From assembly GCF_037811135.1 (NCBI RefSeq), contig NZ_CP149130.1:2848501-2912500 (forward strand): a stretch of 64,000 nucleotides of DNA. The letters run 5' to 3'. Shown one piece after another: positions 36,861 to 48,237 of the stretch (the first letter of the stretch is position 1; each line of letters opens with the position of its first letter). The notes under the pieces were generated by a model. It was not told the origin of the DNA, ran no database searches, and saw nothing but the letters and a program-made list of their open reading frames with translations. The DNA is from Aeromonas rivipollensis (lineage in GTDB: Bacteria; Pseudomonadota; Gammaproteobacteria; Enterobacterales; Aeromonadaceae). Position numbers and translations under genes: made by a program.

Positions 36861-37122
36861 TATGGGCGCGAGAGGCCGGGGCTGGATGCAAGCCGTCTTT
36901 TCCCACGCGGTGATCCCCGAGCCAATCGCTTCGGCCATCAGACCCATCTCCTCCCGGGGCCGATGGCCGGCTTTGCTTTGATGATGACGCTGGATACGGC
37001 CTTGGGTTGATATGGGCGCGGGAGGCGGGGGCTGGATGCAAGCCGTCTTTTCCCACCCAGAGATCCCCGGGCCTGATGGTCGGTTCGCCCTGATGATGAA
37101 GCAAGATACGGCCTTGGATTGA
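36750..37122 (+). repeat. Three-copy tandem array of the ZIP gene 3' end
   Basis: Copy 1 is the real gene end plus about 40 bp of trailer (36750-36900). Copy 2 is 36901-37050. Copy 3 is 37051-37122 and has an internal deletion. The period is 150-151 bp. The segment 36812-36870 is identical over 59 bp to 36962-37020 and includes the stop codon. Copies 2 and 3 are out of any translated gene. They fill most of the gap before the next gene; nothing else is visible in 37123-37216. Confidence 0.95.
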
Positions 37123-37216
37123 TAACACGCTGATAAATAGCCTAATGTCTAGTTCCTTGCGTTCCTGATCCGGCTGATGATGGGTGCGCGTCGCCCCTAT
37201 CGAGACCCTGCATGAG

Positions 37217-37975
37217 ATGATCGTCCGGATGGCTCTGCTGCTTTGCCTACTTGCCCCAGCCAGTGGGGCCGTCGGTGCCACCGAGGTGTACCACACGGCG
37301 GCGCAAGCCAAGTCGGCCCCCAAGTACCTGACCCTGGCGGGAGGGAAAACAGGCGGGATCTGCGTCGATCTGTTCAGACGGATGGAAGCGCGGGAGCCGG
37401 CCCTGCGCATCGAGGGGGATCAGACCACCCTGCCCCTCAAGCGCCTGGAGAAGAAGGTGCGGCACGGCCAGCTGGATTTCATCTGCGGCGTGGGGGACAG
37501 CCCGGAGCGCCGCAGCCAGTTCGTCTATCTGCAACCCGCCATCTTCACGGTGCGCTACCACCTGGCGGTGCGCCACGACGATCCGGTCGAGATACACCGC
37601 TGGGAGGACGTCAGGGCACTCGGTCAGCAGGGGAGCATACTCATCAATCACGGCAGCGGCGCCATCGCACGGCTCCAGGCCATCGGCGGCCTCATCATCG
37701 ACAGCGGCGGGATCGGCAGCAAGGCCAACTACGACAAGCTGTTGATGAAGCGGGGGCGCTTCGTCTACTACCGCTCCCCGGGGTTTGAATCCGATCTGCG
37801 CGAGCACGGGCTGGAAGAGCGGATCCGCATTCTCCCCACAGTGATGGAAGAGACCCCCTTCTACATACTGTTCCACCGCCGCAGCACCCCAGAGCGGCTG
37901 GCCCTGTTTGCCAACACCTTGCAGCAGCTGGCCTCGAGCGGCGAGCTGGCCACCCTGGTCGAGCACTACCACTGA
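37217..37975 (+). CDS. Periplasmic solute-binding protein, family 3-like
   Basis: A 252-residue secreted protein. The signal peptide MIVRMALLLCLLAPASGAVG ends near a GA-T site. The body resembles family 3 extracellular solute-binding proteins, which bind amino acids or act as sensors, with LTLAGGKTGGICVDLFRRM, FICGVGDSPERRSQFVYLQP and ILPTVMEETPFYILFHR. No transporter permease or ATPase gene is adjacent, so it may serve another system or be an orphan. An in-frame start at 37184 would place the signal peptide internally; ATGs at 37217 and 37229 are both workable, and no strong Shine-Dalgarno decides. Ligand unknown. Confidence 0.75.
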   Translation: MIVRMALLLCLLAPASGAVGATEVYHTAAQAKSAPKYLTLAGGKTGGICVDLFRRMEAREPALRIEGDQTTLPLKRLEKKVRHGQLDFICGVGDSPERRSQFVYLQPAIFTVRYHLAVRHDDPVEIHRWEDVRALGQQGSILINHGSGAIARLQAIGGLIIDSGGIGSKANYDKLLMKRGRFVYYRSPGFESDLREHGLEERIRILPTVMEETPFYILFHRRSTPERLALFANTLQQLASSGELATLVEHYH

Positions 37976-38084
37976 CGCAGGAGATGCCCCGGCAGCCCCA
38001 CAGGAATGCTCGGCGCCATCGCCAAGTTTTGTTATCATCCCCGCCAACTTTTCCGGCCCAGCGGCCATCGAGACGAGGTAGATG

Positions 38085-38777
38085 ATGAAAGTAGGTATTA
38101 TCGGCGCCATGGAGCAGGAAGTTGCCCTGCTGCGCAGCCAGCTGAGTGAACCCACCACCCTGCAACTGGGCGGCTGCGAGTTCTATCAGGGCCGTCTGGC
38201 CGGTAAAGAGGTGATCCTGACCCGCTCCGGCATCGGCAAGGTTGCCGCCAGCGTCGCCACCAGCCTGCTGCTGGAGAAATTTGCCCCCGATTGCGTCATC
38301 AACACCGGCTCCGCCGGTGGCTTCGCCCAGGATCTGCACATCGGAGACGTGGTCATCGCCAGCGAGATGCGTTTCCACGACGTGGACGTGACCGCCTTCG
38401 GTTACGAGATGGGTCAGATGGCCCAGCAGCCCGCCGCCTTCCCCTGCGATGACAAGCTCATCGCCCTGGCCCAGGCCTGCATCGCCGAGCAAGGCAAGCA
38501 CCAGACCAAGGTCGGCCTCATCTGCACCGGTGATCAGTTTATGTGCAAGCCGGACGCCATCGCCAAAGCCCGCGCCGACTTCCCGCAGATGCTGGCAGTC
38601 GAGATGGAAGGGGCCGCCATCGGCCAGGTATGTCACATGTTCAAGGTGCCCTATCTGGTGGTGCGCGCCATGTCCGACATCGCCGGCAAGGAGCAGGTGG
38701 AATCCTTCGATGCCTTCATCGAGGTGGCGGGTCAACACTCCGCCGAGGTGATCATCGCGCTGCTCGGCAAACTGTGA
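38085..38777 (+). CDS. mtnN: 5'-methylthioadenosine/S-adenosylhomocysteine nucleosidase
   Basis: A 230-residue nucleosidase (Pfs) that cleaves MTA, SAH and 5'-deoxyadenosine. SAH cleavage feeds the LuxS/methyl cycle. It matches E. coli MtnN throughout: [51 protein letters not shown], and [13 protein letters not shown] with the catalytic Asp in RAMSD. An adjacent ATG at 38082 is less likely because GAGG would then be only 3 nt away. The stop overlaps the next start (GTGA), forming an operon with cbiB and btuF. Confidence 0.97.
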   Translation: MKVGIIGAMEQEVALLRSQLSEPTTLQLGGCEFYQGRLAGKEVILTRSGIGKVAASVATSLLLEKFAPDCVINTGSAGGFAQDLHIGDVVIASEMRFHDVDVTAFGYEMGQMAQQPAAFPCDDKLIALAQACIAEQGKHQTKVGLICTGDQFMCKPDAIAKARADFPQMLAVEMEGAAIGQVCHMFKVPYLVVRAMSDIAGKEQVESFDAFIEVAGQHSAEVIIALLGKL

Positions 38778-39736
38778 TCGATACCCTCTCCTGGGACGCC
38801 CTGATGACCGCCCTCGCCTCGACGACGGCGGCCATCATGGTGGGTGCCGCCCTGCTGGAGGCCCTGCTGCCCTGGCCCGCCCGTTTCAGGCCCGGCGCCA
38901 CAGTGCCGCTGCTGACCCGCCTCGGCCACAAGGTGTATCGCCCGGACGGTTCCCCCAGTCAGCAACGCCAGGCGGGGCTGCTGGCCCTGCTGGTGGTCTG
39001 GGTCCCCTGCGCCGCCGGCCTCTGGGCGGTGCGCAACCTCTCCCTCTCCGAACCCCTGTTCGACCTGCTGTTCCTGCTGCTGATGCTGGAATCACGCCCC
39101 CTGCGGGAGCTTGCCCAGGGGAGCCGCGCCCTGGCAACCCAGGAGACCCTGGTGGTGGCGAGGTTGCAGGCAGCAAGCTGGCTCAGGCGAGAGACGGGCG
39201 CGCTCTCGGTGATGGGATTGAACAAGGCGGTGAGCGAGACCTGCGTGCTGCGCCTGGTCGGCCAGTGGGCCGGCCCCCTGCTGGGCTTTGCCCTCGCCGG
39301 GGTGCAGGGGGCCCTGCTCTGGCGTCTCGCCCAGCTGATGAATCAGGCCTGGAGCCCGAAACAGGCGGAGTTCGTCCACTTCGGCCGCGCCGCCAGTGCG
39401 CTCTATCAGGGGCTCTGTGCCCCCGCCATATTGCTGCTGGCGCTCCCGCTTGCGCTGACCCGGTTGCGTCAGCTTGGGGGCAAGCTGCGCCTTGCCCTGC
39501 GCTGGCCCTATCCGGCCATGGGTGGCCTGCTCAGCCTGCTGGCACAGACCACGGGCTGCCGCCTCGGGGGCCCCCGCTACTACCAGGGCCAGCTGGTGCG
39601 CCTTGCGGTGTTTGACGAAGGCGCCGAACCCGATGCAGCCCTGCCCCTGCGCCTGCTCCATCGCCTGCTGCTGATCGGCTGGGGCTGGCTCGGGCTCTCG
39701 CTGCTCCTGACCCTGATGACACTGACCCATGGCTGA
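38774..39736 (+). CDS. cbiB: Cobalamin biosynthesis protein CbiB/CobD family
   Basis: A 320-residue membrane protein resembling CbiB (CobD), the adenosylcobinamide-phosphate synthase that attaches aminopropanol phosphate to cobyric acid. It is divergent from the enterobacterial enzymes: motifs are blurred but the pattern of helices, a [15 protein letters not shown] segment, the [15 protein letters not shown] region and GGPRYYQG near the C-terminus fit. The GTG start at 38774 overlaps the mtnN stop; an ATG at 38804 is the alternative. Its position before btuF supports a role in corrinoid salvage, as in the related Vibrio mtn-cbiB-btuF order. Catalytic activity is not certain. Confidence 0.75.
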   Translation: MIDTLSWDALMTALASTTAAIMVGAALLEALLPWPARFRPGATVPLLTRLGHKVYRPDGSPSQQRQAGLLALLVVWVPCAAGLWAVRNLSLSEPLFDLLFLLLMLESRPLRELAQGSRALATQETLVVARLQAASWLRRETGALSVMGLNKAVSETCVLRLVGQWAGPLLGFALAGVQGALLWRLAQLMNQAWSPKQAEFVHFGRAASALYQGLCAPAILLLALPLALTRLRQLGGKLRLALRWPYPAMGGLLSLLAQTTGCRLGGPRYYQGQLVRLAVFDEGAEPDAALPLRLLHRLLLIGWGWLGLSLLLTLMTLTHG

Positions 39737-40568
39737 CCGCTTTCCCCTTCGCGCCCTGTGCCTGCTGCTGTGCCTGCTCGGCTGGCCCCTGTCCGGTGCG
39801 GCGGCCACCCCGCAGCGCATCATCAGCCTCACCCCCCATCTGACCGAGCTGCTGTACGACATAGGGGCCGGGGATCGCATAGTCGCGACCGACGATGCCT
39901 CCGATTTCCCCCCCGAGGTGGCGCCCCTGCCCCGGGTCGCCAACTATCGCAGCATCAACCTGGAGGCACTTCTAGCCCAGAAGCCGGATCTGGTGGTGGC
40001 CTGGCGCTCGGCCCAGTCCCGCATGCTGGCCCCCGTCGAAAAGCTTGGTATCCCCGTCTTCTACTCGGAGCCCACCGACTTTGCCTCCCTGGCCACCGAG
40101 ATGCGCAGCCTGGGGCGCCTGCTCGGCACCCGGCAGAAAGCCGACCAGCAGGCCGACGCCTATCTGGCCAGGCTCGATGCGCTGAAACAGCGCTACGGCA
40201 AGCCCAAGCCGGTCTCGGTCTTCTATCAGCTCTGGTATCCACCGCTGACCAGCGTCAACGACTCGACCTGGCCGGGCCGCGCCATCAGGCTCTGCGGCGG
40301 CCGCAATCTCATGGCGGATGCCAAGACCCCCTATCCCCAGGTCGGGCTGGAGCAGGTGATCAAGGCCAACCCCGGGCTCATCCTGGCCGGCAGCCGGGAT
40401 CCCGCCGTGCTGGCCCACTGGCGCCAGTGGCCCATGCTGGATGCCGTCAAGCAGCAGCGCCTCGTCCTCATCAACCCCGATGAACTGCACCGCTTCACCC
40501 CGCGGGCCCTCAACGCGGTGGAGCAGCTGTGTGAGGCCATCGCCCGCAGCAAGCCGCCATCGACCTGA
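39729..40568 (+). CDS. btuF: Vitamin B12 periplasmic binding protein BtuF
   Basis: A 279-residue periplasmic protein of the helical-backbone type. The signal peptide is [20 protein letters not shown] up to the AAA-T site. Then RIISLTPHLTELLYDIGAGD is the diagnostic BtuF/FhuD-like start, with VSVFYQLWYPPLTSV and a C-terminal lobe around DAKTPYPQVGLEQVI. BtuF delivers B12 to BtuCD, which is not in this window. The start overlaps the cbiB end by 8 bp, so translation is coupled. A GC-rich hairpin follows the stop. Confidence 0.93.
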   Translation: MADRFPLRALCLLLCLLGWPLSGAAATPQRIISLTPHLTELLYDIGAGDRIVATDDASDFPPEVAPLPRVANYRSINLEALLAQKPDLVVAWRSAQSRMLAPVEKLGIPVFYSEPTDFASLATEMRSLGRLLGTRQKADQQADAYLARLDALKQRYGKPKPVSVFYQLWYPPLTSVNDSTWPGRAIRLCGGRNLMADAKTPYPQVGLEQVIKANPGLILAGSRDPAVLAHWRQWPMLDAVKQQRLVLINPDELHRFTPRALNAVEQLCEAIARSKPPST

Positions 40569-40586
40569 GGCCCAGGCTTCACATCG

Positions 40587-40609
40587 GGCGAGCCCTCCGA
40601 TGGCTCGCC
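40587..40609 (+). terminator. Weak terminator-like hairpin after btuF
   Basis: An 8-bp perfect stem (40587-40594 with 40602-40609), 7-nt loop, no T-run. It separates btuF from the pse genes. The AT-rich stretch 40610-40640 after it probably carries the pseB promoter. Confidence 0.45.
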
Positions 40610-40662
40610 ACAAGATATGGCATAAAATATGCTTTCTATCCTGACAGATACTCACTCCATAA

Positions 40663-42808
<2,146 letters not shown>

Positions 42809-42818
<10 letters not shown>

Positions 42819-43654
42819 CCTTGGGGACTGTGCAGTTCGGGCTCGCCTATGGCATCAGCAATAGCGCGGGCGAGGTAGCGGATGACGAACTCGACACCAT
42901 ACTGGCCCTGGCACGCCAGCTGGGCGTGGATACCCTGGACACGGCCCAGGCCTATGGCAATGCCGAGGCCAGACTCGGCAGCCGTCACACCGCCGATTTT
43001 CAGCTGGTCAACAAGCTGGCACCGGGCATCCAAGCCACAGAGGTCGCCACCTCGGTGACCAGCAGCCTGCAACAGCTGGGGCGCACCAGGCTGGATGGCT
43101 TGCTGCTGCACCGCAGCCAGGATGCCAGCCCTGCCCTGTTCGAGGCGTTGGCGACACTGCAGCAAGAGGGCAAGGTGGGCAAGACAGGGATCTCCGTCTA
43201 CTCCCCCGAGGAGCTGGCACTGTGGCTGGAGCAGGGTTACCCCCTGGAGCTGGTGCAGTTACCTGCCAACCTGCTCGATCAGCGCTTTTTACGCTCGGGC
43301 TGGCTCGACCGATTGCAGGACTTGGGGTGTGAAATCCATGTGCGCTCCCTCTTCCTGCAAGGCCTCTTGTTGATGCAGCCGGGCCTGCGTCCCGACCATT
43401 TTCACCCCTTCAGCGAACAGTTGGCGCGGCTGGATGGGTGGCAGCCCCACCTATCCCCCCTCCACAAGGCACTCTCCCTGATCCCGGCCCTGCCCCAGGT
43501 GAGCCGCTTCGTGGTGGGGGTCTGTCATGCCCATGAGCTGGCGGCGATCGCGTCGGCCTATGCCCATCTGCATCCGTGCCATGACAACGAGCTGGCCGCC
43601 CTCGCCTGCAACGAGCCGGCCCTCATCAACCCAGCCTTGTGGAGAACATCATGA
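42809..43654 (+). CDS. Aldo/keto reductase of the pse cluster
   Basis: A 281-residue (beta/alpha)8 aldo/keto reductase. LALGTVQFGLAYGISN, the catalytic Asp/Tyr region DTLDTAQAYGNAE, a Lys in QLVNKLAP and the LDGLLLHRSQD strand are visible. The C-terminal NADPH-binding motif is weak. This gene is not part of the minimal PseBCFGHI route. Its place between pseC and the cytidylyltransferase suggests it reduces or modifies the nonulosonic acid or a precursor. Substrate unknown. It overlaps pseC by 10 bp and the next gene by 4 bp. Confidence 0.85.
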
Positions 43655-44406
43655 TCCTCGGTATCCTGCAGGCCAGAGCCGGCTCCAGCCGACTGCCGGG
43701 CAAGGTGCTCAAGCCCCTGCTAGGCGCCCCCATGCTCGCCCGCCAGATTGAACGGCTCAAGCGCTCGGCCAGACTGGATCAGCTGGTGGTTGCCACCAGT
43801 GACCAGGCCGACGACCTGGCCATAGCGGCCCTCTGCGCAGAGCTGGATGTTCCCTGTTATCGCGGCCTCCTGGACGACGTGCTGCAGCGCTTTCATCTGG
43901 CGGCGCAACCCTTTGGCCCCAGCCAGATTGTCAGGCTCACCGGCGACTGCCCCCTCGCGGATCCCGCCCTCATCGACGAGCTCATCGAGCTTCATCTGAC
44001 CGGCGGCTATGACTACAGCAGCAACTGCTGGGATCCCAGCTACCCGGACGGACTGGATGCGGAGATCCTGAGCGCAGCCACCCTCGATCTGCTGGCCGAA
44101 CGCGCCCAGAGCCCGGCCCAGCGCGAGCATGTGACCTACTACATCCGCCAGCATGCGGATCAGTTCAAGATTGGGACACTGAGCCGCACCCCCAGCCTGG
44201 CCCACCTACGCTGGACGGTAGACGAGCCCGCCGACTTCGAGCTGGTCGAGCAAATCTACCGCCGCCTCTATCCGGTCCAGCCCGCCTTCACCACAGAAGA
44301 CATCCTCGCCCTGCTGGCGCGGGAGCCGCAACTGGCGACCCTAAACACCCAACACCAGCGCAATGAAGGGCTGGCAACCTCACTGGCCAAGGAGAAGCAT
44401 TCATGA
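43651..44406 (+). CDS. SpsF-type cytidylyltransferase/NTP-transfer family protein
   Basis: A 251-residue nucleotidyltransferase of the SpsF group: ILQARAGSSRLPGKVLKPL at the N-terminus, QLVVATSDQADDLAIAALC, and the metal-binding region VRLTGDCPLADPALIDEL. Related proteins activate acidic sugars as CMP derivatives. No canonical PseF, with its RGGSKRIPRKN-like start, is seen in the cluster, so this gene is the best candidate to make the CMP-sugar; that is an inference from position. GGAG lies 8 nt before the ATG at 43651, preferred over 43639. It overlaps the next gene by 4 bp. Confidence 0.82.
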   Translation: MILGILQARAGSSRLPGKVLKPLLGAPMLARQIERLKRSARLDQLVVATSDQADDLAIAALCAELDVPCYRGLLDDVLQRFHLAAQPFGPSQIVRLTGDCPLADPALIDELIELHLTGGYDYSSNCWDPSYPDGLDAEILSAATLDLLAERAQSPAQREHVTYYIRQHADQFKIGTLSRTPSLAHLRWTVDEPADFELVEQIYRRLYPVQPAFTTEDILALLAREPQLATLNTQHQRNEGLATSLAKEKHS

Positions 44407-45692
44407 CCTCACGTTATCAGCATTCACTGGCACTCTCTGTCCGTGCAGAGCAGAGCATTCCCTTAGGGTCCCAGACCTTCTCCAAGAGCCGCCTCTGCTT
44501 CCCCTACGGCGCCGCCCCGCTCTTTATCGAGCGCGGCCAGGGCGCCAGGGTATGGGACGTGGATGGCAACGACTATCTGGACTTTGCCAGCGGTCTGCTG
44601 GCCATCAGCCTGGGTTACTGCGACCAGGATGTGAACCAGGCCGTGCTGGAGCAGCTCAATCTGGGCTCCATCTTCTCACTTCCCCATCGGCTGGAAACCG
44701 AGGTGGCCGAACAGCTGATCGAGCTTATCCCCTGTGCCGAGATGGTGCGCTTTGGCAAGAACGGCACCGATGCTACCTCCGCCTGCATCCGCCTCTCCCG
44801 CGCCGTCACCGGTCGGGAGCGGGTCGCCGTCTGCGGCTACCACGGCTGGCAGGACTGGTACATCGGCTCCACCACTCGCCACCTGGGGGTGCCCGAATGC
44901 GTACGCGAACTGACCCATCGCTTCGACTACAACGATCTGGGCTCCCTCAAGACCCAGCTGGAGGCCCATCCCGGCGAGTTTTCCGCCGTGATCCTGGAAC
45001 CCATGAACGTCGCCTGGCCCACCCCCGAGTTCCTGCCCGGGCTGCGCCAGCTCTGCGACGAGCACGGCGCCCTGCTCATCTTCGATGAGACCATCACCGG
45101 CTTTCGCTTCCACCTCGGCGGTGCCCAGACCCTGTTCGGCGTCACGCCGGATCTGGCCGCCTTTGGCAAGGGCATGGCCAACGGTCTCCCCATCTCCGCC
45201 GTGGTGGGCCGCCGCCAGTACATGGGCCGCATGGAGGATATCTTCTTCTCCGGCACCTTTGGTGGCGATGCCATCGCCCTGGCGGCGGCCAACGCCGTCA
45301 TCAAGAAGATGCGCCGGCTCGACGTGCCAGCACAACTGGCAGAGCGGGGCCAGCAACTGCTCGATGGGCTCAACGCACTGCTGCAACAAATAAACGCCCC
45401 GAGCTGGCTGCAAAGCGCCGGTCACCCGAGCTGGAGCTTCCTGCTGATCGGCGACTCGGCCAACCACTCCAGCTGGCTGCTGAAAAGCTACTTCATCCAG
45501 GAGCTGTGCAAGCGTGGCATTCTCAGCCTCGGCAGCCACAACCTCAACCTCGCCCACAGCGAGCAGGACGTTCACACCCTGCTGAACGTCTATGCCGAGG
45601 TGCTGCCAGCGCTTATCCGTCTGGATGCCGACAAGGCCATCCATCAATCTCTGGATGGCGAGCCGATCCAGCCGGTGTTCAAGGTGCGCTGA
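44403..45692 (+). CDS. Class III PLP aminotransferase of the pse cluster
   Basis: A 429-residue protein resembling glutamate-1-semialdehyde aminomutases. GQGARVWDVDGNDYLDFASG, RFGKNGTDATSACIRLSRAV, FDETITGFRFHLGG and the PLP Lys256 in AAFGKGMANGLPISA are all family motifs. A housekeeping HemL role is unlikely: it is inside the sugar operon and coupled to both neighbours. It may aminate or epimerise a sugar intermediate. Not part of the standard pseudaminic acid pathway. Substrate unknown. Confidence 0.85.
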   Translation: MTSRYQHSLALSVRAEQSIPLGSQTFSKSRLCFPYGAAPLFIERGQGARVWDVDGNDYLDFASGLLAISLGYCDQDVNQAVLEQLNLGSIFSLPHRLETEVAEQLIELIPCAEMVRFGKNGTDATSACIRLSRAVTGRERVAVCGYHGWQDWYIGSTTRHLGVPECVRELTHRFDYNDLGSLKTQLEAHPGEFSAVILEPMNVAWPTPEFLPGLRQLCDEHGALLIFDETITGFRFHLGGAQTLFGVTPDLAAFGKGMANGLPISAVVGRRQYMGRMEDIFFSGTFGGDAIALAAANAVIKKMRRLDVPAQLAERGQQLLDGLNALLQQINAPSWLQSAGHPSWSFLLIGDSANHSSWLLKSYFIQELCKRGILSLGSHNLNLAHSEQDVHTLLNVYAEVLPALIRLDADKAIHQSLDGEPIQPVFKVR

Positions 45693-46637
45693 GTGCTGCC
45701 CCTGTGGATTTTCAGCGAAGGGGACAAGCGTCGGGGTCTGGGTCACCTCAGTCGCTGCAGCGCCTATGCCGCCGCCTGGCGGCAACAGGGCGGCACTGTC
45801 CACTGGGTGGTCGAGGGCGATGATCTTGCCAGCGCCATGCTCAAGGAGGAGTCCGTTCGCTGGGGCAACTGGCAGCAACAGTCCATCTCTCCACAGCAGG
45901 CGGTCGCCATTGTCGACTCTTATTCGGCGAGCCTGACGACACTGCAGAGCATAGCGGCAGGTTTTGTGCGGGTTATTTACCTCGATGACACCGAGCGCCT
46001 GGACTATCCAGAGGGGATGGTGATCCATGCCAGCCCCGGAACCCCAGGCAACAAGTGCGGTACCGCCACCTGGCAGTGGGGACCGGGTTGGCAGCCCCTG
46101 CGCCCTCCGTTCTGGTCCGTTCCCGCCCGAACCCGGGTTCCCGAGCGCATCGAGCGCATCCTGATCATCATGGGGGGAACCGACGTGCGCGACCTGACTC
46201 CAGGGCTGGTCACCTGGCTACGCCAGCACTGTCCGGAGGTGGAGCTGGACGTCGTCATCCGGGAACACGATCCGCGACTGTCGGGATGCAGGCAACATCA
46301 CCGCCTCGATGCCAGCCAGATGGCCGCTCTCATGTGTCGCTGCGATCTGGCCATCAGCAGTGCCGGACAAGTGACCTATGAGCTGGCGCGCTGTGGTCTG
46401 CCGGGCATCCTTGTCGGCGTTGCCGACAACCAGGCCAGTCAGCTGGCTGGCTGGTGCGGCCTTGACGCCTTCCTCCCGGGCGGCTGGTGGCATGATGCCG
46501 ACTTGCTCTCCCGGCTGGAACAAGGGCTGGCAAGACTGGCTGCACCGGATGAACGCACCAGACGAGCACACAGGCTGCAAGCGCTGATGGCAGGAAACGG
46601 CACCCTGGAGGCCCTCTCATGGCTCAACCAGAGATAG
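45693..46637 (+). CDS. pseG: UDP-sugar hydrolase PseG
   Basis: A 314-residue GT-B-fold hydrolase that removes UDP from UDP-2,4-diacetamido-2,4,6-trideoxy-L-altrose to give the free sugar for PseI. Family features are WIFSEGDKRRGLGHLSRCSA with the GxGHxxR motif, IMGGTDVRDLTPG, and AISSAGQVTYELARCGLPGI. The start is GTG immediately after the preceding TGA (45690-45692), with AAGGTG upstream. It overlaps pseH by 19 bp. Aeromonas flmD corresponds to this gene. Confidence 0.93.
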   Translation: MLPLWIFSEGDKRRGLGHLSRCSAYAAAWRQQGGTVHWVVEGDDLASAMLKEESVRWGNWQQQSISPQQAVAIVDSYSASLTTLQSIAAGFVRVIYLDDTERLDYPEGMVIHASPGTPGNKCGTATWQWGPGWQPLRPPFWSVPARTRVPERIERILIIMGGTDVRDLTPGLVTWLRQHCPEVELDVVIREHDPRLSGCRQHHRLDASQMAALMCRCDLAISSAGQVTYELARCGLPGILVGVADNQASQLAGWCGLDAFLPGGWWHDADLLSRLEQGLARLAAPDERTRRAHRLQALMAGNGTLEALSWLNQR

Positions 46638-47182
46638 ATCTGCAGCGGCGCTTCGAGCTGGCAGATGTCACCCTCATCCCTTTTTCCATGCTGGACGAGC
46701 AGCAGATAGTGGCTGTCTGGCAGATGCGCAACCATCCGGAGATTGCACGCTGGATGAACACAGGGGGTGACATCAGCCTGGAGGCGCATCGCGCCTTCAT
46801 GGCACGCCAACAGCAGGAGACCCGCAACCTTAACTACCTCTGCCAGGATCCTCAAGGGATCCTGGGGGTACTCTCCCTGCACCGGCTGGACTGGCACAAT
46901 CGCCTGGCCTGGCTCGGGATCTATCGCAATCCCTGGCGCAGCGAGAAACGGCTTGGCGCGCGCCTGCTGACCGCCGTCAACCGGCTCGCCTTCGAGGTCG
47001 CCCATCTGCACAGTCTCAAGCTGGAGGTCGCGGCGGATAATGAAAGAGCCATCCAATCCTATCTGAGAGCAGGCTTTCGCCATGAAGGCGCCTGGCGGGA
47101 GGCGGTCTATCGCCCCCAAACAACAAACCATGTCGATCTCGTGCTGATGGGGATCACTGAACAGGAGTGGACACATTCATGA
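46619..47182 (+). CDS. pseH: UDP-amino-sugar N4-acetyltransferase PseH
   Basis: A 187-residue GNAT acetyltransferase that acetylates the 4-amino group before UDP removal. Recognisable parts are VWQMRNHPEIARWMNTGGDI, GILGVLSLHRLDWHNRLAWL and KRLGARLLTAVNRLAFEVA near the acetyl-CoA site, with FRHEGAWREAVY at the end. It starts inside the 3' end of pseG and overlaps pseI (ATGA). Confidence 0.92.
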   Translation: MAQPEIDLQRRFELADVTLIPFSMLDEQQIVAVWQMRNHPEIARWMNTGGDISLEAHRAFMARQQQETRNLNYLCQDPQGILGVLSLHRLDWHNRLAWLGIYRNPWRSEKRLGARLLTAVNRLAFEVAHLHSLKLEVAADNERAIQSYLRAGFRHEGAWREAVYRPQTTNHVDLVLMGITEQEWTHS

Positions 47183-48237
47183 CCCAAGCCATGGCGAGCG
47201 CCATCAATCCGGATCGCTGCTTCATCATCGCCGAACTGTCTGCCAACCATGGCCACTCCCTGGAGACGGCGCTGGCGACGGTACGCGCGGCCAAGGCATG
47301 TGGTGCCGATGCCATCAAGATCCAGACCTACACGGCCGACACCATCACCCTGGATTGCGACAATGAGTATTTCCAGATCAATCAGGGCACCATCTGGGAT
47401 GGCACCACGCTCTACAAGCTCTATCAGGAGGCCTATACCCCCTGGGAGTGGCATGCCGCCATCCAGGCCGAGGCGCAGAAAGAGGGGCTGGTCTTCTTCT
47501 CCACCCCCTTTGATGTCACAGCAGTCGATTTTCTGGAAGGTCTCGATGTCCCCCTCTACAAGATCGCCTCGTTCGAAATCACCGACATTCCCCTGATCGA
47601 ATACGCTGCCAGCAAGGGCAAGCCGATGATCATCTCGACCGGCATCGCGACCCTGGCCGACATCGATGCTGCAGTGCAGGCCTGCCGCCGCATGGGCAAT
47701 CAGGATATTACCCTGCTCAAGTGCACCTCCTCCTACCCCGCTCCGGTGGAGGAGGCCAACCTGCTCACCATTCCCAATATGCGACAGACATTCGGGGTGA
47801 AGGTAGGATTGTCCGACCATACCCTGGGAGAAGCCGTGGCCATGGCCGCCACCGCGCTGGGGGCTCGCGTGATTGAAAAACACTTCATTCTGGATCGCGC
47901 CCTGGGAGGGCCGGATGCCTCCTTCTCCATGACACCGGACGAGTTTTGCCATATGGTCGACGGGATCAGGCAGGTTGAAGCCGCCCTGGGCGAGGTCTGC
48001 TACAGCCTCAATGACAAGGCGATGGCAAACCGGCATTTCTCCCGCTCACTCTTCGTCTGTGAGCCGATGAAAGCAGGAGAGGTCTTTACCCCCCGCAATG
48101 TGCGCTCCGTCCGGCCTGCGGATGGATTACCCCCGGCTCACCTCCCCTCCCTGCTGGGTCGCCGTGCAAGCCAGGATATTCAGGCTGGCACACCGCTGGC
48201 ATGGCCATTGATTGCCCAAGTTGCCGAGGAGCAGTAA
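47179..48237 (+). CDS. pseI: Pseudaminic acid synthase PseI
   Basis: A 352-residue NeuB-family enzyme condensing the free 2,4-diacetamido sugar with phosphoenolpyruvate to give pseudaminic acid. An N-terminal TIM barrel (FIIAELSANHGHSLETAL, SFEITDIPLIEYAASKGKPM, HTLGEAVAMAATALGARVIE) is followed by a C-terminal SAF/antifreeze-like domain (NRHFSRSLFVCEPMKAGEVF). The ATG at 47179 overlaps the pseH stop; a GTG at 47167 is an alternative start. Aeromonas calls this gene neuB/flmE in other strains. Confidence 0.95.
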   Translation: MTQAMASAINPDRCFIIAELSANHGHSLETALATVRAAKACGADAIKIQTYTADTITLDCDNEYFQINQGTIWDGTTLYKLYQEAYTPWEWHAAIQAEAQKEGLVFFSTPFDVTAVDFLEGLDVPLYKIASFEITDIPLIEYAASKGKPMIISTGIATLADIDAAVQACRRMGNQDITLLKCTSSYPAPVEEANLLTIPNMRQTFGVKVGLSDHTLGEAVAMAATALGARVIEKHFILDRALGGPDASFSMTPDEFCHMVDGIRQVEAALGEVCYSLNDKAMANRHFSRSLFVCEPMKAGEVFTPRNVRSVRPADGLPPAHLPSLLGRRASQDIQAGTPLAWPLIAQVAEEQ

